From CAYHWW01 sp964360145 (GTDB taxonomy: Bacteria; Bdellovibrionota; UBA1018; CAYHWW01): 24,320 nt of DNA. The stretch covers positions 1 through 24,320 of the forward strand of contig CAYHWW010000033.1 in assembly GCA_964360145.1 (NCBI GenBank), written 5' to 3'. Of the stretch, positions 1-9,023 are shown piece after piece (position 1 is the first letter of the stretch; the number at the start of each line of letters is the position of its first letter). A program made the translations under genes and the position numbers. Under the pieces are notes generated by a model. That model had not been told where the DNA came from. It ran no database searches and saw only the letters and a list, made by a program, of their open reading frames with translations.

Positions 1-46
1 CGCGTGGAGCGGGCGACGAACGACAACGAAGTCAGGCGGGAAAATC
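1..46 (-). repeat. 3'-flanking repeat copy A, downstream of purD
   Basis: Read on the minus strand just after the purD stop, this stretch contains TTTTCCCGC, then CTTCGTTGTCGTTCGTCG, then CTCCACGCG. The same three blocks in the same order follow the last gene of the window at 24206-24248, also in sense orientation. A short dyad, GCGGG/CCCGC around GGATTTT (37-53), could form a weak hairpin after purD, but no T-run follows it. The window edge cuts the element. Its function is unknown; a dispersed intergenic repeat with a terminator role is the simplest reading. Confidence 0.5.
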
Positions 47-55
47 CCCCGCGAA

Positions 56-1414
56 CTAGCCATGGAGGGACCCCACGTCCCTTCTGATATGCGAGCCTTG
101 GAAAGTAATGGACCCCAACTTCTCGTAGGCCCCCAAGCGCGCAAGCTCCACGGAATCACCCAAAGCGGAAACCCCCAGAACCCGGCCCCCGGCGGTGACC
201 AACTCGTTTTCTTCCTCGCCCTGTTTCACCGCGGCGCAAAACACCAGTATGTTCTCGGTGCCCTGGCCTTTTATGGGGAAGTTCAAGCCATGGATGGCCC
301 GCCCCGTGACGGGCTGATCCGGATAGCCTTCGGAGACAGCCACCACATTGACGCAGGCCTGGGGTGACCAGTGGAGCGGCAGGTGGTCCAGCGCCCTCCC
401 CAGTTCACCATTGGCGCAGGCGTAGAGATAAACCAATAAATCTGATTGAAGGCGCGGCAGAAGCGCCTGGGTTTCCGGGTCACCGAACCGCGCGTTGAAC
501 TCCAGCACCAGGGGATCATCCCCGCACATCATCAAACCGGCGTACAACAAACCCCGGAAGGGCGCCTTGGCCTCGGTCATGGCGGTGAGCACCGGCGCGA
601 ATACCTCGTCGCGGATGCGGGCCACCGCTTCAGCGCCCAGCCACGGCACGGGGCTGTAGGCACCCATTCCGCCGGTATTGGGCCCCTTATTCTGGTCGTA
701 GAGGCGCTTGTGGTCGCAACTGGGCTCGAGCAAAACAAAGTCTTTGCCGTCGCAAAGAGCGAAGACGCTGACCTCATGACCGATCAAATACTCTTCGCAG
801 AGCACGGGGGCGCTGGTCTTGCGCCCGACGGGCTTGAAGCGGTGGCGTTCGAAAACATCGCCAAGGAATTCCTGGGCCTCCGCCTCGGTACTGCAAATGC
901 GCACGCCCTTGCCCAGGGCCAGGCCATCGTACTTGAGCACCACGGGATAGCCACCAAACTCAGATACAGCGGCGGGCAACCCCTGCAGCGACTCTTCCAG
1001 GCTGGACCACTCTTTACAACGAGCCGTGGGAACACCCGCCTTATGCAAAATAGATTTAGCAAAGGCCTTGCTCCACTCCAGCTTCGCCGCCTTCTTGGAC
1101 GGCCCGAAGACCGTAAAGTCAGCCTCTGCCAGCCCGTCGGCGTACCCCTCAGCCAAAAGATCATCGGGGCCGATGACGACGAAGTCGATTTTCAAAGACT
1201 TGAGAAGGGCCGCGGTGGCCTCAAGGGTGGGCTCCTTCGTTGTTTCACAACGGATCCCGGCGGCGGCAATGCCTCTATTCCCGGGCACCACGACGACGGA
1301 CTCACAACGAGTGGACTGTTGAATTTTCCAGGCCAGCGCGTGCTCCCGGGCACCGCTACCCAGCACGGCCACGTTTAGAATCTTGGGTATGATCAGCGTT
1401 TCGGCGCCAGGCAT
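56..1414 (-). CDS. purD: Phosphoribosylamine-glycine ligase (GARS)
   Basis: The enzyme joins phosphoribosylamine and glycine using ATP to make GAR, the second step of de novo purine synthesis in the cytoplasm. The 452-residue protein has the full family layout. The N-terminal GSGAREHAL block is at about 19-27 and GPDDLLAEG near 82. YPVVLKYDGLALGKGV of the ATP-grasp fold lies near 156-171, GPNTGGMGAYSP near 242-253, and the metal-binding EFNARFGDPE near 305. Length is close to the usual 420-430, with about 15 extra residues before the first strand. The ATG at 1414 is preceded by AAAAGGATGAG at good spacing. The gene overlaps the end of purC by 22 bp, so the two are probably translationally coupled in the purF-purC-purD operon. 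Confidence 0.97.
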   Translation of the reverse strand: MPGAETLIIPKILNVAVLGSGAREHALAWKIQQSTRCESVVVVPGNRGIAAAGIRCETTKEPTLEATAALLKSLKIDFVVIGPDDLLAEGYADGLAEADFTVFGPSKKAAKLEWSKAFAKSILHKAGVPTARCKEWSSLEESLQGLPAAVSEFGGYPVVLKYDGLALGKGVRICSTEAEAQEFLGDVFERHRFKPVGRKTSAPVLCEEYLIGHEVSVFALCDGKDFVLLEPSCDHKRLYDQNKGPNTGGMGAYSPVPWLGAEAVARIRDEVFAPVLTAMTEAKAPFRGLLYAGLMMCGDDPLVLEFNARFGDPETQALLPRLQSDLLVYLYACANGELGRALDHLPLHWSPQACVNVVAVSEGYPDQPVTGRAIHGLNFPIKGQGTENILVFCAAVKQGEEENELVTAGGRVLGVSALGDSVELARLGAYEKLGSITFQGSHIRRDVGSLHG

Positions 1415-2486
1415 TCACTCATCCTTTTCCCTAGTTCAGTGAAATCCGGAGCCTTGTCGCCACACACCGCGGCGACAAGGCCCTGATAAAGATCCTCGGC
1501 TACTTTTTTCGTGGAAAGGGGCAACGCCTTCGGTGCGCCACTCAACTCCCTCATAACGATGGGCTTCCACTGGGCCTCGCCCCGCTCCTGGGCGCGGCGC
1601 TTGGCCTCCCGCAGGTCTTCGTACCAAGGCGTGCCCCGGTAATGGAGACGCAGGAACTCTTTAGAAAAGGGCATGGCGCTCTCGGGCTCCACGAGCCTCA
1701 GCTCATCGGGGCCGATGGAGTCCACGAGCACGAGACGCTCACGGGACAGCGCCCACTCGAATTTGCCATCCCAAAGCTCAAGCCCGCGAGCGGTGAAGAA
1801 ATCCCGGAGCCAGAAGGCGAGGATCTCCGTGCGGGCCAGCATGCGCTTGAATTGCAGGGGCTGCAAACGGGAGTAATTGAGGGCCTGCTCCCAGGTGAGA
1901 AAACGATCGGTGTGCTCAAGCTTGGTGAAAAGCTCGATGACGGGGCGCTTGAAACGATCACCCTCCCGGGGCAAACCATCAAGGCCCAGCTCCTTCACGT
2001 AGGAGGGCGTGAGGCGCTCTTTCAGGCTTGAGCCCGCGGGCATGCCCCAGCGGAACACCACTTCTAACGGGATGAGGCGCTCCGGTGCCCTGGGGGCGCC
2101 ATAATAATAGAGAAGGCGAGAGGCTCCGCCGCTGCCCACCTTCACCTGCTCCGGCGGCTCTACGCTCACGGCCTGAACACGGAAACCCAAATCCTCGGTG
2201 GGGCCAAGGTAATGGGTGCGCAGCCCGTGTTCCTGCAAATCCTTCAAATCCCGGGAGTATTCATCTTCCAACTCCTCAGGGAGTTTGAGCCCCTTCCATG
2301 CCTTGGGGTCACCGAGGCGCTCGAAGAAGGCGCAACCCATGGCGGCCAGTGCTTTGCCTTTGCCGCGCAGCTCGTCGGGCATGCGGCCCCAGTCGAAGAC
2401 CGAATAAGCGTCGGTGTACTCAAACTCCAATTCGCCGTCTTTGGCCTGGTAGAGATTTTTCACACTACCTTCGTAGATGAGGCGTC

Positions 2487-2490
<4 letters not shown>
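1393..2490 (-). CDS. purC: SAICAR synthetase (phosphoribosylaminoimidazole-succinocarboxamide synthase)
   Basis: The enzyme condenses CAIR with aspartate using ATP to form SAICAR in purine synthesis. Visible family marks are YEGSVKNLY at 6-14 (nucleotide-binding hairpin), DAYSVFDWG at 27-35, PLEVVFRWGMPAGSSLKER at 141-159, LELWDGKFEWAL near 236 and LVDSIGPDELRL near 258. At 365 residues it is much longer than the ~240-residue E. coli type and longer than the ~300-residue yeast type, with extra sequence in the 60-135 region and at the C-terminus. Its ATG overlaps the purF stop as ATGA, and its end overlaps purD. Identity is firm; the length class is the only oddity. Confidence 0.95.
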
Positions 2491-3956
<1,466 letters not shown>

Positions 3957-4101
3957 CGCGCCTCACCCTCCAGTATAAGAAGAATGCAACCTACCCAAAG
4001 GGGCGGCCCGTGGCAATGCTATGATTTTTCCGTGCATAGCGGCATTTTGCTGCACCCCCGCTTTCCTACTCTCACTGAGAGCGCTAAAATCGGGGGATAT
4101 G
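3957..4101. promoter_or_regulatory. Divergent intergenic region, purF / small gene
   Basis: This 145-bp region must hold the start signals of both genes. For the plus-strand gene, TTTCCT (4062-4067) and TAAAAT (4085-4090) are 17 bp apart and frame a short perfect dyad, CTCTC-ACT-GAGAG (4069-4081), a possible operator. The start would then be almost at the ATG. For purF, TATACT (minus strand, 3977-3972) looks like a -10 box, but its predicted transcription start falls inside the ribosome site, so it is doubtful. No PurR-like box was recognised. Confidence 0.3.
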
Positions 4102-4338
4102 ATGGATGCCAGTCCCGTTACAGGAAATATCAGCGAAACAGATGTCATCATCGATTTTGGCCGTTATGTGGGCCTCAGTGTTTCTGAAGTGGCGAAGAAC
4201 GATCCTGACTTTTACAGTCAGCTCATCGAGGACAAAGACCACTTCGCCATCCGCCGAGTCCGGGACAAGACCTTCCGCCTCTACGTGAATCCCCTCAATA
4301 AAAGCGACCTGAGAACGAGAACTCCACTTTTCCCGTGA
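4102..4338 (+). CDS. Small conserved-looking protein with DFGxYxGxS motif
   Basis: A protein of about 78 residues that I cannot name. Its core reads IDFGRYVGLSVSEVAKNDPDFYSQL followed by a charged stretch and KTFRLYVNP. The FGxYxGxSxxEVxxxDPxFY pattern resembles the small domain at the C-terminus of ExoX-type exonucleases and in DUF3820-like proteins. That link is inference from the motif only. There is no signal peptide or membrane segment once translation starts at the ATG at 4102 (ATG 4099 is also possible). GGGGG at 4092-4096 gives a fair ribosome site for 4102; a longer reading from 4021 would add an unlikely hydrophobic leader. Its last 44 bp overlap the end of dapF on the other strand. 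Confidence 0.7.
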   Translation: MDASPVTGNISETDVIIDFGRYVGLSVSEVAKNDPDFYSQLIEDKDHFAIRRVRDKTFRLYVNPLNKSDLRTRTPLFP

Positions 4339-5152
4339 GAAAAGCAGACTCGCCGGGCTGCCACCGCACGGACACGGTACCGCCGGGGAAACCCACGGAC
4401 ACGGTACCACTGCAGAGGCCCTCGCGTAGTGCCGCGCAAGCCACGGCCACGGCGCCGGTGCCGCAGGCTTCCGTGAGGCCCACGCCGCGCTCCCAAACAT
4501 AGGCATCAATGCGGTTCGGGCTCCGTACTCGGGCGAATTCCACGTTGGTGCGCCGGGGAAAGGCCCTGTGGTTTTCCACAGCGCTGCCATGGCGAGTGAG
4601 CCAGGCCCGGGTGGCCGCGGTCAGGGCCGCAAGACCGCCACCGTGGACGCCCACTTGCGGTGGCGTGAGCCAATACACGGCGTGGGGGTTGCCCACGTTC
4701 ACGAGCACGGGGCGGGCGCCCAGCACCGTGGGTACCCACGGCGTGCGGGGGGCGGAGGGAAAATGAGGGATGCCCATCTCTGTTTCAATCATGCCCTTGG
4801 AGAGTGGCCCGCGGGGGCGGCAGCGCAAGAGGCCCGCGTCGGTGTGAATGAGGAGTTCTCGACGAGGATCGACCCCACCCTCGGTCCAAAGATGCAGCGC
4901 CGCGGCTCGCAGGCCATTGCCGCACATTTCCGCCCGGGTGCCGTCTGTATTGTAGATATGCAAACGGGCTTGCGCCCTGGGGCTTTTTTCCAGCACCAAG
5001 AGCTGATCAAAGCCCACGCCCCGCTTGCGGTCGCCCAAGTGACGGATGCGGCTCTTGGTGAGCGCGGGGCCCAGCGCCTTACGCCGGTGATCGATGAGGA
5101 CAAAGTCGTTGCCCAAACCGTTGAGCTTGAAAAAGGGCGTTGAGGACACCAT
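4295..5152 (-). CDS. dapF: Diaminopimelate epimerase
   Basis: The enzyme converts LL- to meso-diaminopimelate for lysine and peptidoglycan synthesis, by a PLP-independent two-cysteine mechanism. Both catalytic cysteines are present: C77 in AEMCGNGLRAA and C230 in EACGTGAVAVACA. Other family blocks are KLNGLGNDFVLID at 9-21, NPHAV at 155-159 and RRTNVEF at 200-206. Length is 285 against a usual ~275. The ATG at 5152 has only a weak purine stretch (GAAAAG) upstream, so the start is less certain than the identity. The upstream neighbour on the same strand ends in a strong hairpin repeat, so dapF probably has its own promoter in the AT-rich loop or beyond it. Its 3' end overlaps the convergent small gene. 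Confidence 0.97.
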   Translation of the reverse strand: MVSSTPFFKLNGLGNDFVLIDHRRKALGPALTKSRIRHLGDRKRGVGFDQLLVLEKSPRAQARLHIYNTDGTRAEMCGNGLRAAALHLWTEGGVDPRRELLIHTDAGLLRCRPRGPLSKGMIETEMGIPHFPSAPRTPWVPTVLGARPVLVNVGNPHAVYWLTPPQVGVHGGGLAALTAATRAWLTRHGSAVENHRAFPRRTNVEFARVRSPNRIDAYVWERGVGLTEACGTGAVAVACAALREGLCSGTVSVGFPGGTVSVRWQPGESAFLTGKVEFSFSGRFY

Positions 5153-5174
5153 GGCTTTTCAGGTTACACGGAAG

Positions 5175-5276
5175 CCAAAAGGTACGCCGTTACTTTTTAA
5201 GACTCATTGCATCATTTCATAACAATATTAAGTTTTTGACGCAGTGAGTCGCAAAAAGTAACGGCGTACCTTTTGG
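5175..5276. repeat. Long hairpin repeat, copy 1 (probable 3'-end/terminator element)
   Basis: Perfect 24-bp inverted arms at 5175-5198 and 5253-5276 carry AAAAGGTACGCCGTTAC and its complement around a 54-nt AT-rich loop. Pairing partly continues inside: GACTCATTGC next to the left arm against GCAGTGAGTC (5241-5250) next to the right. The same arms recur at 16083-16173 and 23360-23424. In the likely gap-free sequence, this element starts 2 nt after the TAA of the giant exported-protein gene. It has T-runs at the inner ends of the arms rather than a classical trailing U-tract. Confidence 0.8.
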
Positions 5277-5282
5277 TATTAG

Positions 5283-5382
5283 NNNNNNNNNNNNNNNNNN
5301 NNNNNNNNNNNNNNNNNNNNNNNNNNNNNNNNNNNNNNNNNNNNNNNNNNNNNNNNNNNNNNNNNNNNNNNNNNNNNNNNNN
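5283..5382. other. Assembly gap (exactly 100 N)
   Basis: A run of exactly 100 N, the conventional size for a gap of unknown length. The 55 bases before it (5228-5282) and the 55 bases after it (5383-5437) are identical, which points to two contigs sharing a 55-base overlap. No sequence need be missing. Confidence 0.95.
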
Positions 5383-5437
5383 TTAAGTTTTTGACGCAGT
5401 GAGTCGCAAAAAGTAACGGCGTACCTTTTGGTATTAG
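5383..5437. repeat. 55-bp exact duplicate of 5228-5282 flanking the gap
   Basis: This segment repeats the right half of hairpin copy 1, including the arm GTAACGGCGTACCTTTTGG, and runs into the TAA stop of the upstream gene (5434-5436). It is most likely a contig-end overlap and not a biological duplication. Confidence 0.85.
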
Positions 5438-8400
5438 CGCTGCAGGACACAGCGCCAGTTGCTGGCGGAGGTGGTGCCGCGGCGGCAGAGATAGGTGCAA
5501 GGGCTGCCGTCCCGGGATTCCACACGATAACTGCCCATCAACGAGCCTGCGAGGAACGTAATGCTTCTCGCGGAGGGGCTGATTTCCGCGGAACAGAAGG
5601 ATGACACGGGGCGCCGGGGACTGGTGGTGATGGGAGAAGTGGACAGCTCCGACGAAGAGCGAGGGCCACCGCCGTGACGCACAGGAGTCATCTCCTTGAA
5701 CATATTCCTTACACTGAGGGTGCGGGAATTCACTTCCTCGATGGTGATCCGGCGAGGGCGATCACCCGGAGACGCGACCCAAAGATCCGAAACGACGCAA
5801 GCACCACTGCGCTCAAAACAATGACCAGGAGCATAGACCTGCAAGCGACGATGACCTTCGCTGCTGTTGGGGATGGAACCGATGGGATAGGCCACTTCAC
5901 TGGTCGCCGTGCGCCCGCTGCTCAAACGGATGCGGGTGCCATAGCCCGAATCCACGGCGACGACGCGACCCTCGGGCGGTGCGGCGCCAATGGCAAAAAT
6001 AGAGTCAGAGGATACGCAGCGAAAACCACGATGGACCTCATCCACGGAGGTAGCGCACTCGCAGGGGCGATTCCCGGGACAGCCCGCTGACCTGGCACTG
6101 GAGGCATCGGGGAAGCGGCGGATGGGACGACCTCCCGGTGAAACCCCAGTGAGCATGCCGCACGAAGTGCTCGTGGATTTGCGACAGGTGCTGGAAGCCC
6201 TGGGGCGACCGCCCAGGTCATCTCGAACGAAGCTCGTGTCCGCCGCCAGGGAACGCCCAGGGGATGATCCGCTCAAGAAGCCGAAGACCGCGCCCATGGG
6301 GCGACGAGAAGCTGAGTCACTGGCACCACGACGGCGCGGGGCACTGACACCGGTTTCAATGCTGTCCGCCACGACCGGGGCCGTGATGAGTTGAGGTGCC
6401 GCGGGGGCGTCGCCCTGGGCCAGCGCGATGGTAGTGCTGCCATCTTCGCCTGTCCCATCCACCGTCGGCACTGATCTTGGCGCCGGGGGCATGCCTTCGG
6501 TGCTGATGCCCCGAGCGAACATCATCGCACGCACTCCCTCGGGGATGTAGGCCGGGTTGTAACAGCGCATTTCGCCGCTGATACCCGCCAAACAGACCTC
6601 TCTCAATCCAGGATTATCGCCGCCCACGGCAATCACACGACGGGCGAGGAGCACGGGCTCACCGCCGGATGTGGGAATAAAAGAGGTCAGTTCGTCGTGA
6701 AACTCTTGGCCCCGAGTTTCTGTGGTGGTTTCGAAACGGCCATCCCCCACAGGTTGGTAGATGTCCATGGCCATGGTGCTGCCGTCTTCCCGGGTGATTT
6801 CAAAATGGTTCTCATCGATGGTGCGAGAAGTAATGGGCACTGCGACGACGCTGGGGCTCTCCGCGGTGGGCGCTGCGACACTGACATCCGCTGCTGTTGC
6901 CGCGCCGTCAGGTGCAGCGACGACTGCGGGTGCAGCGGCGACTTCAGGTGCAACGGTGACTACGGGTGCAGCGGTAACCACGGGTGCTTTCGCGTTGGCA
7001 TCCGCCACCGTGAGAGTGCGGCCCACGCGCTCTGTCTCCCGGGGGGCACGGCCATTGGTGAGCTCGTTCAACTCATGCTCCAGAAGACCGCTGCCACAGA
7101 AACCATAGTTGGGATGCACAGCGCGGCCGCGACGGGCCTGGGCGGGTGAGGGGACGGCGATGGACCCCACTTCGCGATCCGTGTTAGCGCGACAACCTAA
7201 GAGGGCGCGAATACTGGGATCATGATTGATGACGCCAAAGAGACCACGAGCAGGGGCGCTGGCATCAGCACCCCCATCGGCCAAAGCCCGGCATGCGGGC
7301 TGGAACATGGCGCGGAGGCGGAAGAACTTGCGGGCATCACGACCGGAGCCGCCGTGGGCGGAACCGCCACGGGCACGAATGCAACTCCTGCGCTCCGACG
7401 CGGTGAGCGTGCCGCAAAAAGCGTCCCATTCCGATTCATCGGAGGCCTGGGTAGCCATGAGCCCCGGGCCCTCTTCCTCGAAGGCGAGTCCCAACGCCTG
7501 GGTGGCCCAGTATTGTGCTTCCAAGCTGTTGGCAGGGTTTTGCTGACGAGAGACGATATCGGAACCCACGGGCGCTCCGCTGGCGTTGCGAAGCCCTGAA
7601 CAGTGCGTGCGCCGGGGCGACGTCCCACCCTCATCAAAGCCAAGGGCCCCATCGCGGCCGTCACCCAACTCATCGCCTAACCAGGCAGGCGCGTAGGTGG
7701 CGCCTCCCGCTGGGTCCGCCCCGCGGCCGCGACTTGAGAAAGCAAGAGCGGGGGTGCGCAGATGATTGTCGATCAAGCAGGCCCGCAGACCATCAGAAAG
7801 GCGAGAAAGCGAACGCGCATCAGGGCCGGTGCCCGCCGTCATCATCTCAAGAGCGCAGCTATCGACGCCGTGGCCCAGGGCCCGGGCAAGCTCCGCCCGC
7901 AGGGCGAGACGCCCCGTGGTGCCGGGGCGCATGAGGGCCCGGGGACAAGCGAGAATCAAGGGACTGCCATCAGGGCGGCGGGCCACCATGACGTTGTCAG
8001 CATCCCGCGTACACTGATCCGTGGACGGGATCTGCACTTCGGCGCGATCAATGCTCTCGAACATACGGCGCAAGAAAGCGGCGGGCGCCGGAGTGGAGCC
8101 CGCTCCTTCGATGTTGCAAGCGTTGCTGTCAAGGAAAGTGCTGTCGTTGACTTCATGGATGGATACGAAAGTGTGGCAGTAACTGCCCCAAAGCGCGGCC
8201 TTCATATGGCTGCGCAGGAGCTGGAGTTCGGCGCGGGCAGTTTCGAGGATGCGGGCGCGGTTGCTGCCGGTACTGAGAAAGGTGTCCATGAAGCGGGGGT
8301 TGGTGGATTCGCGGTTTACGAAATCCATGAACTCTTGGCGTGCGTGCAAGCACCCTGCACTGGTCGTCGTATTGGCCGGACACTCATCACGGTCTACATC

Positions 8401-8904
8401 ATAGCCGACCTGGACTAGGGTGCAGTAGGCCCTCCGTCGCGATTCTAAGCCCACCCAACTGCCCGCGCAGCTCGCAGCGCTTTCACGAGAGAGACTATCA
8501 AACACTGCACGACGTAAAGCATCCGCAGCACCGCCATTATCGCGACGGGCCATGAAACGAAACAGATCCGGTTGGCAAATGAACTTCGCAAACCCCGAGG
8601 GCTCGCACTTATCCGCGGAACGAGAAGCACCGAAGGCCCCTGTGGGGTCCGAGGGGCGTTCGCCGGGGCTGAGAAAAGATTCCATGCCCATTTCACAGAC
8701 GGCACCGCGAATCCCCGCGGTGGGGTCGGTGGCATCCACCTCGCCGGTTTCAGCCACTCCACCCGTGAGCATCTCGATCATGGAGTTGGCATCGGTGGCG
8801 GCGCGGTCGAGCACGGGGTCCACGGGGGCTTCATCGGCATGGGCCCCCGGGACGGTACTCATCCACAGTACAATCAGCAGTACGCCGCACCTCAAAGTGG
8901 CCAT
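5434..8904 (-). CDS. Giant cysteine-rich exported protein, unknown family (1)
   Basis: I do not recognise this 1156-residue protein. The start is placed at ATG 8904, where AGGAGG sits 6 nt upstream and the protein opens with a clean signal peptide (MATLRCGVLLIVLWM, cleavage after AHA near residue 24). An in-frame ATG at 8964 would bury that signal. The mature protein has many cysteines, often in short pairs such as CSTC-like and CEC segments, which suggests disulfides and a periplasmic or extracellular place. A roughly 600-residue N-terminal part is followed by an Ala/Pro/Val linker made of six-residue repeats (about 638-678), then two more compact regions with their own cysteines. No enzyme motif is visible. 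It follows a second giant exported protein after 119 bp and ends in hairpin copy 1. Role inferred only as envelope or secreted. Confidence 0.85.
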   Translation of the reverse strand: MATLRCGVLLIVLWMSTVPGAHADEAPVDPVLDRAATDANSMIEMLTGGVAETGEVDATDPTAGIRGAVCEMGMESFLSPGERPSDPTGAFGASRSADKCEPSGFAKFICQPDLFRFMARRDNGGAADALRRAVFDSLSRESAASCAGSWVGLESRRRAYCTLVQVGYDVDRDECPANTTTSAGCLHARQEFMDFVNRESTNPRFMDTFLSTGSNRARILETARAELQLLRSHMKAALWGSYCHTFVSIHEVNDSTFLDSNACNIEGAGSTPAPAAFLRRMFESIDRAEVQIPSTDQCTRDADNVMVARRPDGSPLILACPRALMRPGTTGRLALRAELARALGHGVDSCALEMMTAGTGPDARSLSRLSDGLRACLIDNHLRTPALAFSSRGRGADPAGGATYAPAWLGDELGDGRDGALGFDEGGTSPRRTHCSGLRNASGAPVGSDIVSRQQNPANSLEAQYWATQALGLAFEEEGPGLMATQASDESEWDAFCGTLTASERRSCIRARGGSAHGGSGRDARKFFRLRAMFQPACRALADGGADASAPARGLFGVINHDPSIRALLGCRANTDREVGSIAVPSPAQARRGRAVHPNYGFCGSGLLEHELNELTNGRAPRETERVGRTLTVADANAKAPVVTAAPVVTVAPEVAAAPAVVAAPDGAATAADVSVAAPTAESPSVVAVPITSRTIDENHFEITREDGSTMAMDIYQPVGDGRFETTTETRGQEFHDELTSFIPTSGGEPVLLARRVIAVGGDNPGLREVCLAGISGEMRCYNPAYIPEGVRAMMFARGISTEGMPPAPRSVPTVDGTGEDGSTTIALAQGDAPAAPQLITAPVVADSIETGVSAPRRRGASDSASRRPMGAVFGFLSGSSPGRSLAADTSFVRDDLGGRPRASSTCRKSTSTSCGMLTGVSPGGRPIRRFPDASSARSAGCPGNRPCECATSVDEVHRGFRCVSSDSIFAIGAAPPEGRVVAVDSGYGTRIRLSSGRTATSEVAYPIGSIPNSSEGHRRLQVYAPGHCFERSGACVVSDLWVASPGDRPRRITIEEVNSRTLSVRNMFKEMTPVRHGGGPRSSSELSTSPITTSPRRPVSSFCSAEISPSARSITFLAGSLMGSYRVESRDGSPCTYLCRRGTTSASNWRCVLQR
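6911..6987 (-). repeat. 18-bp tandem repeat encoding an AP-linker
   Basis: Four imperfect 18-bp units (6911, 6929, 6947, 6965) plus the start of a fifth, each beginning GGTGCA on the plus strand. They encode six-residue units of the type APVVTA/APVVTV/APEVAA/APAVVA. This is a flexible Ala/Pro linker between domains of the exported protein, prone to length change by slippage. Confidence 0.8.
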
Positions 8905-8910
8905 GTGTCC

Positions 8911-8916
8911 CCTCCT
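8911..8916 (-). promoter_or_regulatory. Ribosome binding site fixing the start at 8904
   Basis: AGGAGG on the minus strand, 6 nt before ATG 8904. It selects this start over the upstream in-frame ATG at 8964 and restores an N-terminal signal peptide. Confidence 0.8.
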
Positions 8917-9023
8917 CTTCCTTGGATTTATCGTCCGCGCCACCGGAGTTCTTGAATAATTCATCCTGTGCGCATGAACGGGGCAGGAATTGCCTTACTT
9001 GTGAGTAGGTAGGAAAGCTGCTC

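Noticed and set aside
446..1378. Long plus-strand open frame opposite purD
   Set aside because: It mirrors the GC-rich purD codons, has no recognisable domain, and purD is certain. The same applies to plus-strand frames at 11457-12251 and 13813-14613.
3963..4151. Short minus-strand frame upstream of purF
   Set aside because: It would fill the divergent promoter region and has no ribosome site or recognisable sequence.
4368..4408. Direct repeat of ACGGACACGGTACC (two copies, 27 bp apart)
   Set aside because: It lies inside dapF and simply encodes two GTVSV beta strands; chance codon similarity is enough.
5175..5276. Hairpin repeats as a MITE with target-site duplications
   Set aside because: Flanking bases of the three copies show no matching direct repeats, and all sit at gene ends, so a simple transposon reading is not supported. 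It is not excluded without genome-wide data.
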